A stretch of 64,000 nt of DNA, from positions 620,001 through 684,000 of the forward strand of contig NZ_JAUSZM010000003.1 of assembly GCF_030817655.1 (NCBI RefSeq). Direction: 5' to 3'. Source of the stretch: Streptomyces sp. V4I2 (lineage in GTDB: Bacteria; Actinomycetota; Actinomycetes; Streptomycetales; Streptomycetaceae). Below the pieces are notes generated by a model that was not told the origin of the DNA, did no database searches, and was given only the letters and a program-made list of their open reading frames with translations. Position numbers and translations under genes: made by a program. Numbering within the stretch: the stretch's first letter is position 1; the number at the start of each line of letters is the position of its first letter. Of the stretch, positions 8,586-17,527 are shown in pieces.

Positions 8586-9158
8586 ATGACCGTCCGCCTC
8601 ACCCTGCTGTGCGCCGCCGCCCGCGCGGAGCGAGACGTGCGCTTCGCCGACGTGCCCCTCGACGAGCGGGCGCTCCGGCAGGCGAAGACGGTCGCCGGAA
8701 CCGTCCCCGCGGCGGCCACTCTGTACACGGCGCCGTCCCAGCGGTGCACGCAGACGGCCCAGGCCCTGGGGTGGGACGCCGTCACCGTAGAAGCGGCGCT
8801 GCGGGACGTCAACATGGGCTCGTGGCACGGCCGGACACTCGACGAGGTCGCGGCGAGTGACGGGCCGGGCCTCGTCGCCTGGATGTCGGATCCGGAAGCA
8901 GCGCCGCATGGCGGCGAGTCCGTGGCCGAGGTGTGCGAGCGGGTCTCCAGCTGGCTGGACGGGCTGTCGAGCGATGCGGGGCGGGTACTGGCCGTGGTCG
9001 AGCAGGCCGTGGCGCGTGCTGCGGTGGTCCGTGTGCTGGACGCGCCGCAGCGGTCGTTCTGGAAGGTGGACGTTCCGCCCCTGACCGCCGTCCAGCTCAC
9101 TGGCCGGGGCGGCCGCTGGAATCTGCGGATGGGTGCCGTCGCCGATGGCTTCCTGTGA
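8586..9158 (+). CDS. Histidine-phosphatase-fold protein lacking both catalytic histidines
   Basis: A 190-residue protein with the phosphoglycerate-mutase/CobC-like fold. TAPSQRCTQTAQALG matches the conserved SxxxRxxxTA block and LRDVNMGSWHGRTLDEV the LRExxFGxWEG block. The N-terminal motif that should read RHGET is CAAARAERD instead, and the second catalytic block, normally VTHGGVIRAAL, is VVEQAVARAAV. Both histidines needed for phosphotransfer are thus absent, which predicts a non-catalytic protein. It is transcribed away from the cobalamin riboswitch, so a role linked to cobalamin metabolism is possible but inferred. Confidence 0.8.
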   Translation: MTVRLTLLCAAARAERDVRFADVPLDERALRQAKTVAGTVPAAATLYTAPSQRCTQTAQALGWDAVTVEAALRDVNMGSWHGRTLDEVAASDGPGLVAWMSDPEAAPHGGESVAEVCERVSSWLDGLSSDAGRVLAVVEQAVARAAVVRVLDAPQRSFWKVDVPPLTAVQLTGRGGRWNLRMGAVADGFL

Positions 9159-9224
9159 GCCTGTCCTGGGGCCGCATCGGGCAACGTTCGCCCTGTCGAC
9201 GACCTTGCGCAGCCGTTCGTCGAC

Positions 9225-9319
9225 AGCGAGCTTGTGCCCCCGGTGCGGATGATCAGCAGCAGGCTCTGTCCCTCGTCGTCATCGATCTCGCGGACGCCTA
9301 CTCGCTCAGCCTCCGGCAC
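9225..9319 (-). pseudogene. N-terminal remnant of an IS630-family transposase
   Basis: A short minus-strand reading frame begins MPEAERVGVREIDDDEGQ and continues LLLIIRTGG. This resembles the start of actinobacterial IS630 transposases (VRVREIDDDEGRRLLRIVRRG) and then loses similarity. No other part of the element was found. The rest of the 9159-9418 gap holds nothing recognisable. Confidence 0.55.
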
Positions 9320-9418
9320 AGCTTCCCTGCCGGGCGCTGTCGGCGAGTGTCATTCCGTCGGCGTGCCGATCCGCAGCTGGTCCGGAGTCGCCGCATGTGC
9401 CGCCCGGCCGGTCTCGCC

Positions 9419-9982
9419 ATGGACCTCACCCCGCTCATTGTCAGTCGCGGCTTCCGGCTCCTGTACGCACGACGGGTTCATCGGAGCGATGTTCGCCACG
9501 CTCTCGACGAGCGTGGCGGTGGCCGTCCAGATCTACGAACTCACCGGTCGCCGCTGCACATCGGCCTTGTCAGCCTCGCGCGAGCCCTCCCCTTGGGGGC
9601 CGGCGTACTGGTCGGCGGGGTCCTGGCCGACCGCAACGACCGCCGTCCGCTGATGCTGGCCACCCGGCTCCCGCTGACGCTCGCTCCGGCGGCCCTGGCC
9701 GCCAACGCGCTGCTGCCGGACCCGCAGGTGTGGCTCGTCTACGTCGCCACCGCGTCGACCGGGCTCCTCGCCCGACTCGGCGGACCGGCCATGCCGGCGG
9801 CCATTCCGTCCCCGGTCGGCACCGAACGCCTCGCTGCGGCAGGCGCGTTGACCTCCGGTTCCACCCAACTCGCGGCGCTGCTGGGCCCCACCGCGGGCGG
9901 ACTGCTCATCGCGGGCTCCGGCCTGGCCGCCTGATACGCCGTGGACGCGGCAGGGCTCCTGGTCTTCTCGGCCGTTCTTGGT
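9419..9982 (+). pseudogene. Decayed MFS transporter of the enterobactin-exporter type
   Basis: The N-terminal half of an MFS transporter can be pieced together from two frames: MDLTPLIVSRGFRLLYA, then FIGAMFATLSTSVAVAVQIY in a second frame, then SPLHIGLVSLARALPL and GVLADRNDRRPLMLATRLPL back in the first. Two frameshifts (near 9470 and 9545) and a TGA at 9932-9934, where the alignment expects a residue between GLAA and YAVDAAG, break it. Similarity ends at about 9982, so roughly the C-terminal 60 percent is gone. The intact remnants of motif A suggest fairly recent inactivation. Confidence 0.85.
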
Positions 9983-10322
9983 CGCGGGCCCACCGGCACG
10001 ACCAGGCGCTGCATGCCGGCCAGGTGCTCCGCTCCTGCTTCGGCCGGAACCCCGCGACCTCCACCATCCCTGCCAGAGCGCACCCACCACATCCTCGAGC
10101 AACTCGCCGGACAACTCCTGCCGGCCGAGGCGCGTGCCCGCCCTCTCGGTGCGCCTTCTCGCCGTTTCGTCCGCTCCTGTGCCCCACCGCGCCAGCGGGC
10201 CCGGCAGCCCCCCTCAATCCACCTGACGGCCGACCGCCGAAGTCGTCCGGCTGTACGGTTCTCCCGGCGGCAAGATCGCGTTCCTCATCTGGCCGTACGC
10301 ACGACAGGAGGAGGCGTTCTCG
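9983..10322. other. Gap without a recognisable gene
   Basis: About 340 bases between the decayed MFS gene and the BrkB gene. No coding frame with a recognisable family was seen. The last ~20 bases hold the strong AGGAGGAG ribosome binding site of the next gene. The region probably contains deleted remains of the MFS gene and the BrkB promoter. Confidence 0.6.
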
Positions 10323-11288
10323 ATGGGGACCGTTGTGCACGTCCCGCAGACCCGGGACATGATCGGGGACGAGCTTTCCGGAGACGAGGCGCTCACCGCG
10401 CTGAGGCACTACGGAGGCCGCCGGCTGCTCCTCGACGCATTCGCCCGGTTCCGCTACGCCGACGGCTTCACCAACTCTCGTTCCCTCGCCTTCCAAGTGG
10501 TCCTTGGCCTGGTTCCGTTCACCATCGCGCTGGTTGGCGTCGCCACCACCGTGCACACGCAGAGCGTGGGGCGGATCATCGAACTCACCCTGGGACAGAT
10601 CGTGCCGGGCGCCAGCGCGAGCCTGGTCGAGGACGCTGTGGACGCCACCGCGCGCAGCGCCGGCTCCGGAGTCTGGAACGCCGTCGCCATGTGGCTGGGA
10701 CTGGCCTTCGCCGTACTCAACCTCGCCTCGGCGATGGGGCAGGTCGAGCGAGGCGCCAACCGCATCTACGGCATCGAACGCGACCGGCCGTTCCTGGCCA
10801 AGTACGGACGATCCCTGCTCCTCGCCCTCACAGCGGGCATGCCGATGGTCCTGGGATTCCTCGTGCTCGTCGCGGGCGATGCCATCGGCAACGCGGTCGT
10901 GGAGGCCCTCGGCTGGCCCCGGGAGTGGCTCGACTGGTGGCGGCCCCTCGAAGTGCCAGTGGGCACGGTCCTCGCGTGGGCCGCGTCGGCAGTGATCTTC
11001 CGCTGGGCTCCGCGCAGGGACCAGCCGGGCTACACCTGGCTCGCGTTCGGCTCCGCGGTCCACCTGGTCCTGTGGATCACCGCCACGTGGCTGCTGGCTC
11101 TCTACGTCGCCAAGAGCGGATCATTCGGCGCCGTGTACGGACCGCTGACGGCGTTCGTCGCCCTGTTGCTGTGGGCCAACCTGACCGGTGTGGCACTGTT
11201 CCTGGGCATCGCGTTCGCAGCACAACTCGAAGCGGCCCGGGCCGGAATCACCGACGCCGTGCACCCGGACCCAGGCCCCGGGCCATGA
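10323..11288 (+). CDS. YihY/BrkB-family inner membrane protein
   Basis: A 321-residue integral membrane protein of the YihY/virulence-factor BrkB family (UPF0761-like). An amphipathic N-terminus is followed by about six hydrophobic segments, with SLAFQVVLGLVPFTIALVGV first and the diagnostic GSFGAVYGPLTAFVALLLWA near the C-terminus. AGGAGGAG lies ten bases before ATG 10323. The biochemical role of the family is unresolved; despite the old ribonuclease annotation it is a membrane protein. It stands alone, followed by the IS1380 insertion. Confidence 0.88.
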   Translation: MGTVVHVPQTRDMIGDELSGDEALTALRHYGGRRLLLDAFARFRYADGFTNSRSLAFQVVLGLVPFTIALVGVATTVHTQSVGRIIELTLGQIVPGASASLVEDAVDATARSAGSGVWNAVAMWLGLAFAVLNLASAMGQVERGANRIYGIERDRPFLAKYGRSLLLALTAGMPMVLGFLVLVAGDAIGNAVVEALGWPREWLDWWRPLEVPVGTVLAWAASAVIFRWAPRRDQPGYTWLAFGSAVHLVLWITATWLLALYVAKSGSFGAVYGPLTAFVALLLWANLTGVALFLGIAFAAQLEAARAGITDAVHPDPGPGP

Positions 11289-11423
11289 CGCCCACCCGCG
11301 ACAATGTGTGGCGGGCCGAGGCTCACTGACGTGAGCCGCGCGGGCCGACCAGGACAGCGCGGGCTGCCGTGCGGATCCCCGTGCCCGGGCGCGGCAGCGA
11401 CTCCCCGGGCGACTCCGCCTTAG

Positions 11424-13101
11424 CCTCGCCGTTTCGCTTGGGTACGACGGCTGTTGAGGCGCAAACGCGAAAGTGCCTTCCTGACCTGGGACGATGAACC
11501 TTGCTGAGGGGTTCTGTCGGTCCAGGAGGAGGGCACTTTCTACGTGCAGGGTATCGGGTGGCGTCCCAAGGTCCAGGTCAGTGCCGATGGTTCGGGGGTG
11601 GTTGGGCATGCGGGGGCACGGCTGCTGGCGGATCTCGCCGATGCCACCGGGCTGACCGCCGCGTACTCCACTGCGCTCAGACCGCTTCGGCCGCGCGGGA
11701 CCGGACATGACCCGGGCCGGATCGCCACCGACCTGGCGGTGATGCTCGCCGACGGCGGCGAGGCCATCGCGGACCTGGCCGTACTACGGGACCAGGCAGG
11801 GGTGTTCGGCCCGATCGCCTCGACACCGACGGCCTGGCGGCTGCTCGCCGACGTCGACGAGACCGCCCTCGCTTCGCTGGCTTGTGCCCGCGCCCAGGCC
11901 CGGGAAGTCGCCTGGCTGCAGGCCGCCGAACACGGTGAGGGCATACCCGCCGTCCGCACGGCGGGGCGCGTGCTGCCCGGTCTGGTTCTGGACCTCGATG
12001 CCACCCTGATCACCTGCCACTCAGAGAAAGCGCAGGCCGCACCCACCTACAAGGGCGGCTTCGGTTTCCACCCGCTGCTGTGCTTCCTGGCCAACACCGG
12101 CGAGGCGCTGTCCGGCCGACTGCGGCCCGGGAACGCCGGCGCCAACACCGCGAGCGACCACATCACGGTGCTCGACCAGGCGCTCGCGCAGATCCCCGAC
12201 GCCCACCGCCACGGCACCGACTTCCTCGTCCGCACCGACAGCGCCGGATCCGCGAAAGCCTTCCTCGCGCACGTCCGCGACCTGCGCAACCGAGGAATCT
12301 GTACCTTCTTCTCGGTCGGATACGCCATCACCGAACCGGTCCGCCGCGCTGTCCGGGCCATGCCCGACCACCTCTGGTACCCCGCCCTGAACCAGGACGG
12401 AATGCTGCGTGACGGTGCCGAGGTCGCCGAACTGACCGGCATGGTCGACATGGACGGCTACCCGGTCGGCACCCGCATCATCGTGCGCCGGGAGCGGCCG
12501 CACCCCGGAGCCCAGTTGTCCCTGTTCGACCAGGACGAGGGCCTGCGGCATCAGGTGTTCCTCACCCACACCCCTTACGCCGATGGTGGTTCCGCCCAGT
12601 TCCTGGAGGTCCGCCACCGCGGCCATGCCTGCGTCGAGGACCACATCCGGTGCGGCAAGACCACCGGCTTCGGCCGCTTCCCCTCCCGCGACTTCAACGT
12701 CAATGCCGCCTGGCTCGAACTCAGCCTCACGGCGATCGACCTGCTGTCGTGGATGCGCGTCCTGCTGCTGGACGGCGAACTCGCCTCTGCCGAGCCGAAG
12801 AAGCTCCGCTACCGGCTGCTGCACGTCGCCGCACGCCTCACCCGCGGCGGCCGGCGTCTGCGCTTGAGGATCTCGGCGACCTGGCCCTGGAGACACGAAC
12901 TCGCCACGGCTTTCCACCGCCTCACCGCACTACCCCGTCCCGCCGGCTGACCGGCAAACCCCTGCACGCCCACGACCCGAAAGACCTTGGAGAACCCGGC
13001 CACCGCGCCGGGACTCCGCCATGCCCAAGCAGCGAAAACACTTCGGCCACCCGACAGTTGGCGATCAGCGACGTCTCATCACCCCAACCGAAACGGCGAG
13101 G
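11424..13101 (+). mobile_element. Complete IS1380-family insertion sequence (1,678 bp)
   Basis: The left end CCTCGCCGTTTCGCTTGG and the inverted right end CCTCGCCGTTTCGGTTGG agree at 17 of 18 positions. They are flanked by the four-base direct repeat TTAG (11420-11423 and 13102-13105), the target-duplication length of IS1380-family elements. One intact transposase gene fills most of the element. Intact ends, target duplication and open frame indicate a recent and possibly still mobile insertion. Confidence 0.93.
11544..12950 (+). CDS. IS1380-family DDE transposase
   Basis: A 468-residue DDE transposase. LDLDATLITCH carries the first catalytic aspartate, FLVRTDSAGSAKAFL the second, and the acidic residue of the third block lies in the region before HACVEDHIRCGKTTGFGRFP, the family's C-terminal signature. 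No frameshift or stop was found. It starts at GTG 11544 after GGAGGAGGGCACTTTCTAC. It catalyses cut-and-paste movement of the 11424-13101 element and reads toward its right end. Confidence 0.93.
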   Translation: MQGIGWRPKVQVSADGSGVVGHAGARLLADLADATGLTAAYSTALRPLRPRGTGHDPGRIATDLAVMLADGGEAIADLAVLRDQAGVFGPIASTPTAWRLLADVDETALASLACARAQAREVAWLQAAEHGEGIPAVRTAGRVLPGLVLDLDATLITCHSEKAQAAPTYKGGFGFHPLLCFLANTGEALSGRLRPGNAGANTASDHITVLDQALAQIPDAHRHGTDFLVRTDSAGSAKAFLAHVRDLRNRGICTFFSVGYAITEPVRRAVRAMPDHLWYPALNQDGMLRDGAEVAELTGMVDMDGYPVGTRIIVRRERPHPGAQLSLFDQDEGLRHQVFLTHTPYADGGSAQFLEVRHRGHACVEDHIRCGKTTGFGRFPSRDFNVNAAWLELSLTAIDLLSWMRVLLLDGELASAEPKKLRYRLLHVAARLTRGGRRLRLRISATWPWRHELATAFHRLTALPRPAG

Positions 13102-13105
13102 TTAG

Positions 13106-13572
13106 GCGGCCACAAGGCCATCGGCGTCAGCGTCGGCACCGCACATACCTCGGGCAGTTCTTCTCCCGTGACGTCCGCCTTCGGCGCCGGGCGCCCGTTC
13201 ATGGCCCGGGGTCGGCGCACGCCATCCTCGCGCAGGGCATGAACTCCCCCCACAGGGCCTGAGGGCAACCGGGATACCCGAGCGCCTACACGGACGGCTT
13301 CCCCGCTTAACGGCCCGCCGCACTGCGGTGAGCGCTGGAAGCAGACGGTCGGCGGCAGCCGATGCCCAGGCCCCGATGGAAGGAGCCCTGTTGATGTCCG
13401 TGGCGGGGATGCCGCGGCTGGAAGGGCTCGGGAGAACACTCTACGAGATGCCATCTCTCATCGCGAGAGATAGCTCCCGCTCGACGCCGAGGGTCACCTC
13501 CGCGCCGACTTGTCCGCCAGGTGGGCAGCAAAGCGGTGCCCACTTCCCGATCGCACCTGAAGTGAGCCCTCG
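13106..13572. other. Gap to the right of the IS element
   Basis: About 470 bases with no convincing gene. The inverted repeat ATCTCTC-N5-GAGAGAT lies near 13451-13470, which could be an operator for the truncated lipoprotein gene that follows. Otherwise nothing was recognised. Confidence 0.5.
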
Positions 13573-13716
13573 ATGCGTCGTATCGCCCTGTCCGCGGCCG
13601 CCACCACGATCTCCGTCTCGCTCACGGGCTGCGGCGCGCTCAACGCGACGGCGAACAGCGACGACGCGAGCCCGACCAAGGGCAACGACATCACCGTGGG
13701 ACTGCTGCTGCCGGAG
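13573..13716 (+). pseudogene. N-terminal stump of a sugar-binding ABC lipoprotein
   Basis: The first 48 residues of an exported lipoprotein: MRRIALSAAATTISVSLTGC with a lipobox ending at Cys20, a polar linker, then NDITVGLLLPE, the usual first beta-strand of ribose/xylose-type periplasmic binding proteins. After about 13717 the sequence becomes the reversed 5' end of a TnpB-type element, so the gene was cut there. No permease or ATPase genes accompany it. Confidence 0.75.
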
Positions 13717-13725
13717 AGATCGAAC

Positions 13726-14062
13726 CGCCGCATCCGACTCGCTCACCCGCAGCCGGTCCCGAACAGCCACCCCGGCCGGGCCGGGCACCACGAACGACGC
13801 CGTCACCTTCCGCAGTGCGCTCACCCCTTCACCCCCGCCCGGCCGAAGAGCCCCGTCACGGCAGTCAACGAGCAGCCTCCGCAAAGGTCACCCATTCGAC
13901 CCAAGAACTCCCGTTCCCCTCCCGAGAGCCAAGGGCCACAGCACACCCCAGGCAGGGGGAGCCCTCTGACGCACAGCGGAACAACCGCATCCAGCACCGG
14001 CACTCACTCACGCTCACCAGACGGCACTCATGCTCAAGAAACCGGCAGCAGTTCCCGACCCC
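13726..14062 (-). mobile_element. 5'-end relic of a TnpB-type element, second copy of the one at 45 kb
   Basis: The reverse complement matches 45173-45510 base for base with scattered differences, covering the element's ~230-bp leader and the first ~35 codons of its tnpB-like gene. Translated, both copies share LDAVVPL, GEREFL, GLFGRAGVKG in a leader frame and ASFVVPGPAGV, IRDRLRVSESDAAV or its close variant in the tnpB frame. Similarity stops abruptly at about 13726. This defines a conserved left end for the element and shows an older, mostly deleted insertion. Confidence 0.88.
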
Positions 14063-14333
14063 TCACCAGTAACTCGCTGCGCGCGCGGAATGGGGCTTGC
14101 ATGGATGACGCGATGCTTTCCGGTTGGCCGTCACCGGTGGTGCGGCGGGTGCGCCGACCGGACGGTTTCGTCCGGGACACGGACGCGGGTGACGTCAGGG
14201 CCGACACCGCGCAGCAGCCGATCGGTCCATCAGTCGCACGCAAACGGCCGAACGAGCCCGAGGCAATGATTCGGGACCGCAGGCGCCGGTACACGCACAG
14301 CAAGTGAAGCAAGAACAGCAAGGAGATCCAGGT

Positions 14334-15356
14334 ATGCGTGGCGTAGTCATGTACAAGGCCGGCGACGTCCGGGTCGAGGACCGTGACGTCCCGAAGATCA
14401 TCGAGCCCACCGACGCCGTCGTCCGGCTGACCGCAACCTGCATCTGCGGCTCCGACCTGTGGCCGTACCGTGGGGTCGAGCCCGCCGATCACACGGCCAT
14501 GGGACATGAGTACGCGGGCGTGGTCGAGGAAGCCGGCTCCGACGTGAAGAGCGTCAAGGTCGGCGACTTCGTCGTCGGGTCGTTCGTGATCTCCGACAAC
14601 ACCTGCGAGATCTGCCGCTCGGGCTACCAGTCCGGCTGCGTGCACCGTGAATTCGTGGCGCAGACGGTCGGCACCCAGGCCGAGAAGGCGCGTATCCCCC
14701 ATGCGGACGGCACCCTGGTGGCCACGCCGGGGCAGCCGGACCCGGAGCTGATCCCCTCGCTGCTGGCCGCCTCGGACGTGCTCGGCACCGGCTGGTACGG
14801 CGCGGTCGCGGCCGGGGCCGGCCCTGGAAAGACGGTGGCCGTCGTCGGCGACGGCGCGGTCGGCCTGATGGCCATCCTCGCTGCCCAGCAGCTGGGCGCG
14901 GAGCGGATCATCGCGATGTCCCGTCACCCCGAGCGGCAGGAGCTGGCCAAGTTCTACGGCGCGACCGACATCGTCGAGGAGCGCGGCGACGAGGGCGTTG
15001 CCAAGATCAAGGAACTCACCGGCGGGCTCGGCGCGCACTCGGTGGTCGAGGCCGTCGGCACCCAGGAGTCGACCATGCAGGCGATCAACTCCACCCGCCC
15101 CGGCGGCCACCTCGGCTTCGTCGGCGTCAACTACGACGTCACGATCCAGGGCATCGAGCTGTTCTTCGCCGGCATCCACGTGGAGGGTGGCCCCGCCCCG
15201 GTGCGCCGGTTCCTGCCCGACCTGATCCAGCTCATCTGGGACCGCAAGATCGACCCCGGCAAGGTCTTCGACCTCACCCTGCCGCTGGACGAGGCCGCCG
15301 AGGGTTACAAGGCCATGGACGAGCGGCGCGCCACCAAGGTGCTCCTCACCCTCTGA
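14334..15356 (+). CDS. Zinc-dependent alcohol dehydrogenase (MDR superfamily)
   Basis: A 340-residue medium-chain dehydrogenase. The catalytic zinc site uses Cys in CICGSD, His in GHEYAGVVEEAG and a later acidic residue. A partial structural-zinc loop is present (NTCEICRSGYQSGC, three Cys). The Rossmann motif is VAVVGDGAVGLMAILAAQQLGA. It should oxidise an alcohol or reduce an aldehyde with NAD(P). AAGGAGAT sits eight bases before ATG 14334; an in-frame ATG at 14304 has no ribosome site. A strong terminator follows. The substrate is unknown. Confidence 0.9.
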   Translation: MRGVVMYKAGDVRVEDRDVPKIIEPTDAVVRLTATCICGSDLWPYRGVEPADHTAMGHEYAGVVEEAGSDVKSVKVGDFVVGSFVISDNTCEICRSGYQSGCVHREFVAQTVGTQAEKARIPHADGTLVATPGQPDPELIPSLLAASDVLGTGWYGAVAAGAGPGKTVAVVGDGAVGLMAILAAQQLGAERIIAMSRHPERQELAKFYGATDIVEERGDEGVAKIKELTGGLGAHSVVEAVGTQESTMQAINSTRPGGHLGFVGVNYDVTIQGIELFFAGIHVEGGPAPVRRFLPDLIQLIWDRKIDPGKVFDLTLPLDEAAEGYKAMDERRATKVLLTL

Positions 15357-15372
15357 CCGGCGCCTGCCACAC

Positions 15373-15413
15373 TGCCGGCCCGCCCCCTTTCGCAGCACCG
15401 GGGCAGGCCGGCA
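15373..15413 (+). terminator. Strong GC-rich hairpin after the alcohol dehydrogenase
   Basis: The arms TGCCGGCC(C)GCCCC and GGGGC(A)GGCCGGCA pair over 13 positions with one mismatch, around a 13-base loop, 17 bp after the stop codon. There is no U-run, which is usual for Streptomyces terminators. Because the next gene converges, it may stop transcripts from both sides. Confidence 0.75.
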
Positions 15414-15552
15414 CCTTCACTCGCTCGCCCTCGGCAGTGCAGCACCGATTCGCTCTCGGCGCCGGTGACGTCGGCGAACGCTACTTCGGGCGGGAGAGCC
15501 CTCCGCCCTGCGCTACATCGATCCTCCGCGATCCGGCGCACGCACTGAGTCC

Positions 15553-15984
15553 TCAGTCCTGGGCGGGGATGTCAAGGGCGGTGCCGTACAGGCGGGAGAC
15601 CCGGATCAGGATCACCATGCGCCGGTCGGGCAGCGGCTGCTCGCCGGGGGCCGCCCCGTCGGCCAGGTCCACTATCTCCGCCTCGCCCTCCGCCACGGCG
15701 AACGACCAGACGTCCGGGCCGCTGACATGCAGTGACGTGTGCGGGTTGCGGCGCAGCTGGCGGACCTTGAGGCGGTCGGCGGTGGAGGAGACGCGCAGTA
15801 CGCGCTCCTCGGCGTTCCAGTCGTACAGGACGGTCGACAGGTGCGGGTGGCCGGTGCTCCTGACGCTCGCGAGTACGCCGAACTGCTGCTGCCGCAGCAG
15901 CTCGGAGAGCTCCTGGTCGGTGAGCACGCGGGGGGCCGGGCCGTCGTTCTTGGTGGTGGTCTCGGTGGCGGTGTTCTCGCTCAT
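15553..15984 (-). CDS. Pyridoxamine-phosphate-oxidase-fold flavin or F420 oxidoreductase
   Basis: A 143-residue split-barrel protein. VLTDQELSELLRQQQFGVLA followed by GHPHLSTVLYDWN and NPHTSLHVSG is the pattern of the PPOX-class F420- or FMN-dependent enzymes common in actinobacteria. It would bind the cofactor as a dimer and reduce a small, unknown substrate. It lies 47 bp downstream of the DHA2 exporter on the same strand, so the two are probably co-transcribed, perhaps pairing chemical modification with export. Confidence 0.83.
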   Translation of the reverse strand: MSENTATETTTKNDGPAPRVLTDQELSELLRQQQFGVLASVRSTGHPHLSTVLYDWNAEERVLRVSSTADRLKVRQLRRNPHTSLHVSGPDVWSFAVAEGEAEIVDLADGAAPGEQPLPDRRMVILIRVSRLYGTALDIPAQD

Positions 15985-16031
15985 GGGATGAGTCTTTCGG
16001 TGGTCGGGGTGTGGGTGGGTGAGAGGGCGGG

Positions 16032-17525
16032 TCAGACGGCTGTGGCGGGGGCGGGAGCCGGTGTGTCGGCGGCCGGCTCCTGGGCGGTCTGCCGCTCGGG
16101 GCGGCGCAGCATCATGAAGGCGACGGCAAAGGCGGTGACCAGGAGCCCCGCGCCCACCGCGAAGGCGAGCCGGTAGCCGCCGGTCAGTGCCTCGGCCACT
16201 GTCCGGCCCTCCGCCGCAAGGCTCTCGGTGCGGGAGGCGGCCAGGGTGGACAGGACCGCGACGCCCAGCGCCATGCCGATCTGCTGGGTGGTGTTGAACA
16301 GGCCGGAGGCGAGACCGGCGTCCTCCTCGTTCGCGCCGGACATACCGAGTGTGGTCAGCGCCGGCAGCGCGAGGCCGAAGCCCGCGGCGAGCAGCATGAC
16401 CGGGAGGAGGTCGACGGCGTAACTGGCCTGCACGGGGACGCGGGCGAGGAGGGCGAGGACGCCGATGAGGAGCACGATGCCCGCCAGCAGGACGTTGCGC
16501 TCACCGAAGCGGGCGTTGAGACGGGCGGAGACTCCCAGGGAGACGGCACCGATGACGGCGGCTGCCGGGAGCATCGCGAGGCCGGTCTCGGCGGCGCCGT
16601 ATCCGAGGACCTTCTGGAGGTACAGGGCGACGAGGATCTGGAAGGAGAAGAGCGCGGCGACCATAAGGATCTGGACGAGGTTGGCGGCCAAGACGCTGCG
16701 CGAACGGAAGATCCGCAGCGGCATCAGCGGGTTCTTCGCGGTGGCCTGACGGACGAGGAACGCGGCGAGCAGTACGGCGGCGAGGGCGCCGAAGCCGAGG
16801 GTGCGGCCCGAGGTCCAGCCGAACTCCTCGACCTTGACGACGGTGTAGATGCCGAGCATCAGACCTGCGGTGACCAGCACCGCGCCGACGACGTCCGCGC
16901 CCGCCCTGAGGCCCAGACCGACGTCACGGGGCAGGACGCGGACGGCGATCGCGAGGGCGGCGATGCCGATCGGCAGGTTGATGAAGAAGATCCAGTGCCA
17001 GTTGAGCGTGTCGGTGAGTACACCGCCGAGGACCTGGCCGATGGACGCGCCCGCTGCGCCGGTGAAGCTGAAGACGGCGATGGCCTTGGCGCGCTCCCTG
17101 GGCTCGGTGAACAGCGTCACGAGGATGCCCAGGCTGACGGCGGAGGCCATCGCGCTGCCGATGCCCTGGAGGAAGCGGGCGGCGATCAGTACGGCAGGCG
17201 AGGTGGCCACGCCGGCCAGCAGCGAGGCGGCGGTGAAGACGGCGGTACCGGCCAGGAACATGCGCCTGCGACCGATCAGGTCGCCGAGTCGGCCGGCCAG
17301 CAGGAGCAGGCTGCCGAACGCGATGAGGTAGGCGTTGACGACCCAGCTGAGGCCGGCGGGGGTGAACCCCAGGTCGTTCTGGATGGCCGGCATCGCCACG
17401 GTCACGATGGAGCCGTCGAGGATGATCATCAGCATCGCGGTGGCGATGACGCCGAGGGCGAGCCGACGTGAGCGCGGAGCGGCGGGAGATGCGAGTGACG
17501 GCGCGGAGTCGGATGCGGCAAACAT
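16032..17525 (-). CDS. 14-helix DHA2-family MFS multidrug exporter (EmrB/QacA type)
   Basis: A 497-residue transporter with about fourteen membrane helices. Near the N-terminus it has DGSIVTVAMPAIQNDLGF, typical of QacA/EmrB exporters, then GRLGDLIGRRRMFLAG (motif A) and GAAGASIGQVLGGVL (motif C of antiporters). It should extrude cationic or hydrophobic drugs using proton motive force. A MarR regulator lies upstream on the same strand. The Shine-Dalgarno AGGAGAG lies wholly inside a perfect hairpin, which suggests regulated translation. Confidence 0.93.
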   Translation of the reverse strand: MFAASDSAPSLASPAAPRSRRLALGVIATAMLMIILDGSIVTVAMPAIQNDLGFTPAGLSWVVNAYLIAFGSLLLLAGRLGDLIGRRRMFLAGTAVFTAASLLAGVATSPAVLIAARFLQGIGSAMASAVSLGILVTLFTEPRERAKAIAVFSFTGAAGASIGQVLGGVLTDTLNWHWIFFINLPIGIAALAIAVRVLPRDVGLGLRAGADVVGAVLVTAGLMLGIYTVVKVEEFGWTSGRTLGFGALAAVLLAAFLVRQATAKNPLMPLRIFRSRSVLAANLVQILMVAALFSFQILVALYLQKVLGYGAAETGLAMLPAAAVIGAVSLGVSARLNARFGERNVLLAGIVLLIGVLALLARVPVQASYAVDLLPVMLLAAGFGLALPALTTLGMSGANEEDAGLASGLFNTTQQIGMALGVAVLSTLAASRTESLAAEGRTVAEALTGGYRLAFAVGAGLLVTAFAVAFMMLRRPERQTAQEPAADTPAPAPATAV

Positions 17526-17527
17526 GC

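Noticed and set aside
9941..11329. A long plus-strand frame overlapping the BrkB gene
   Set aside because: It is an arginine-rich out-of-frame shadow; the BrkB frame has the ribosome site and membrane segments.
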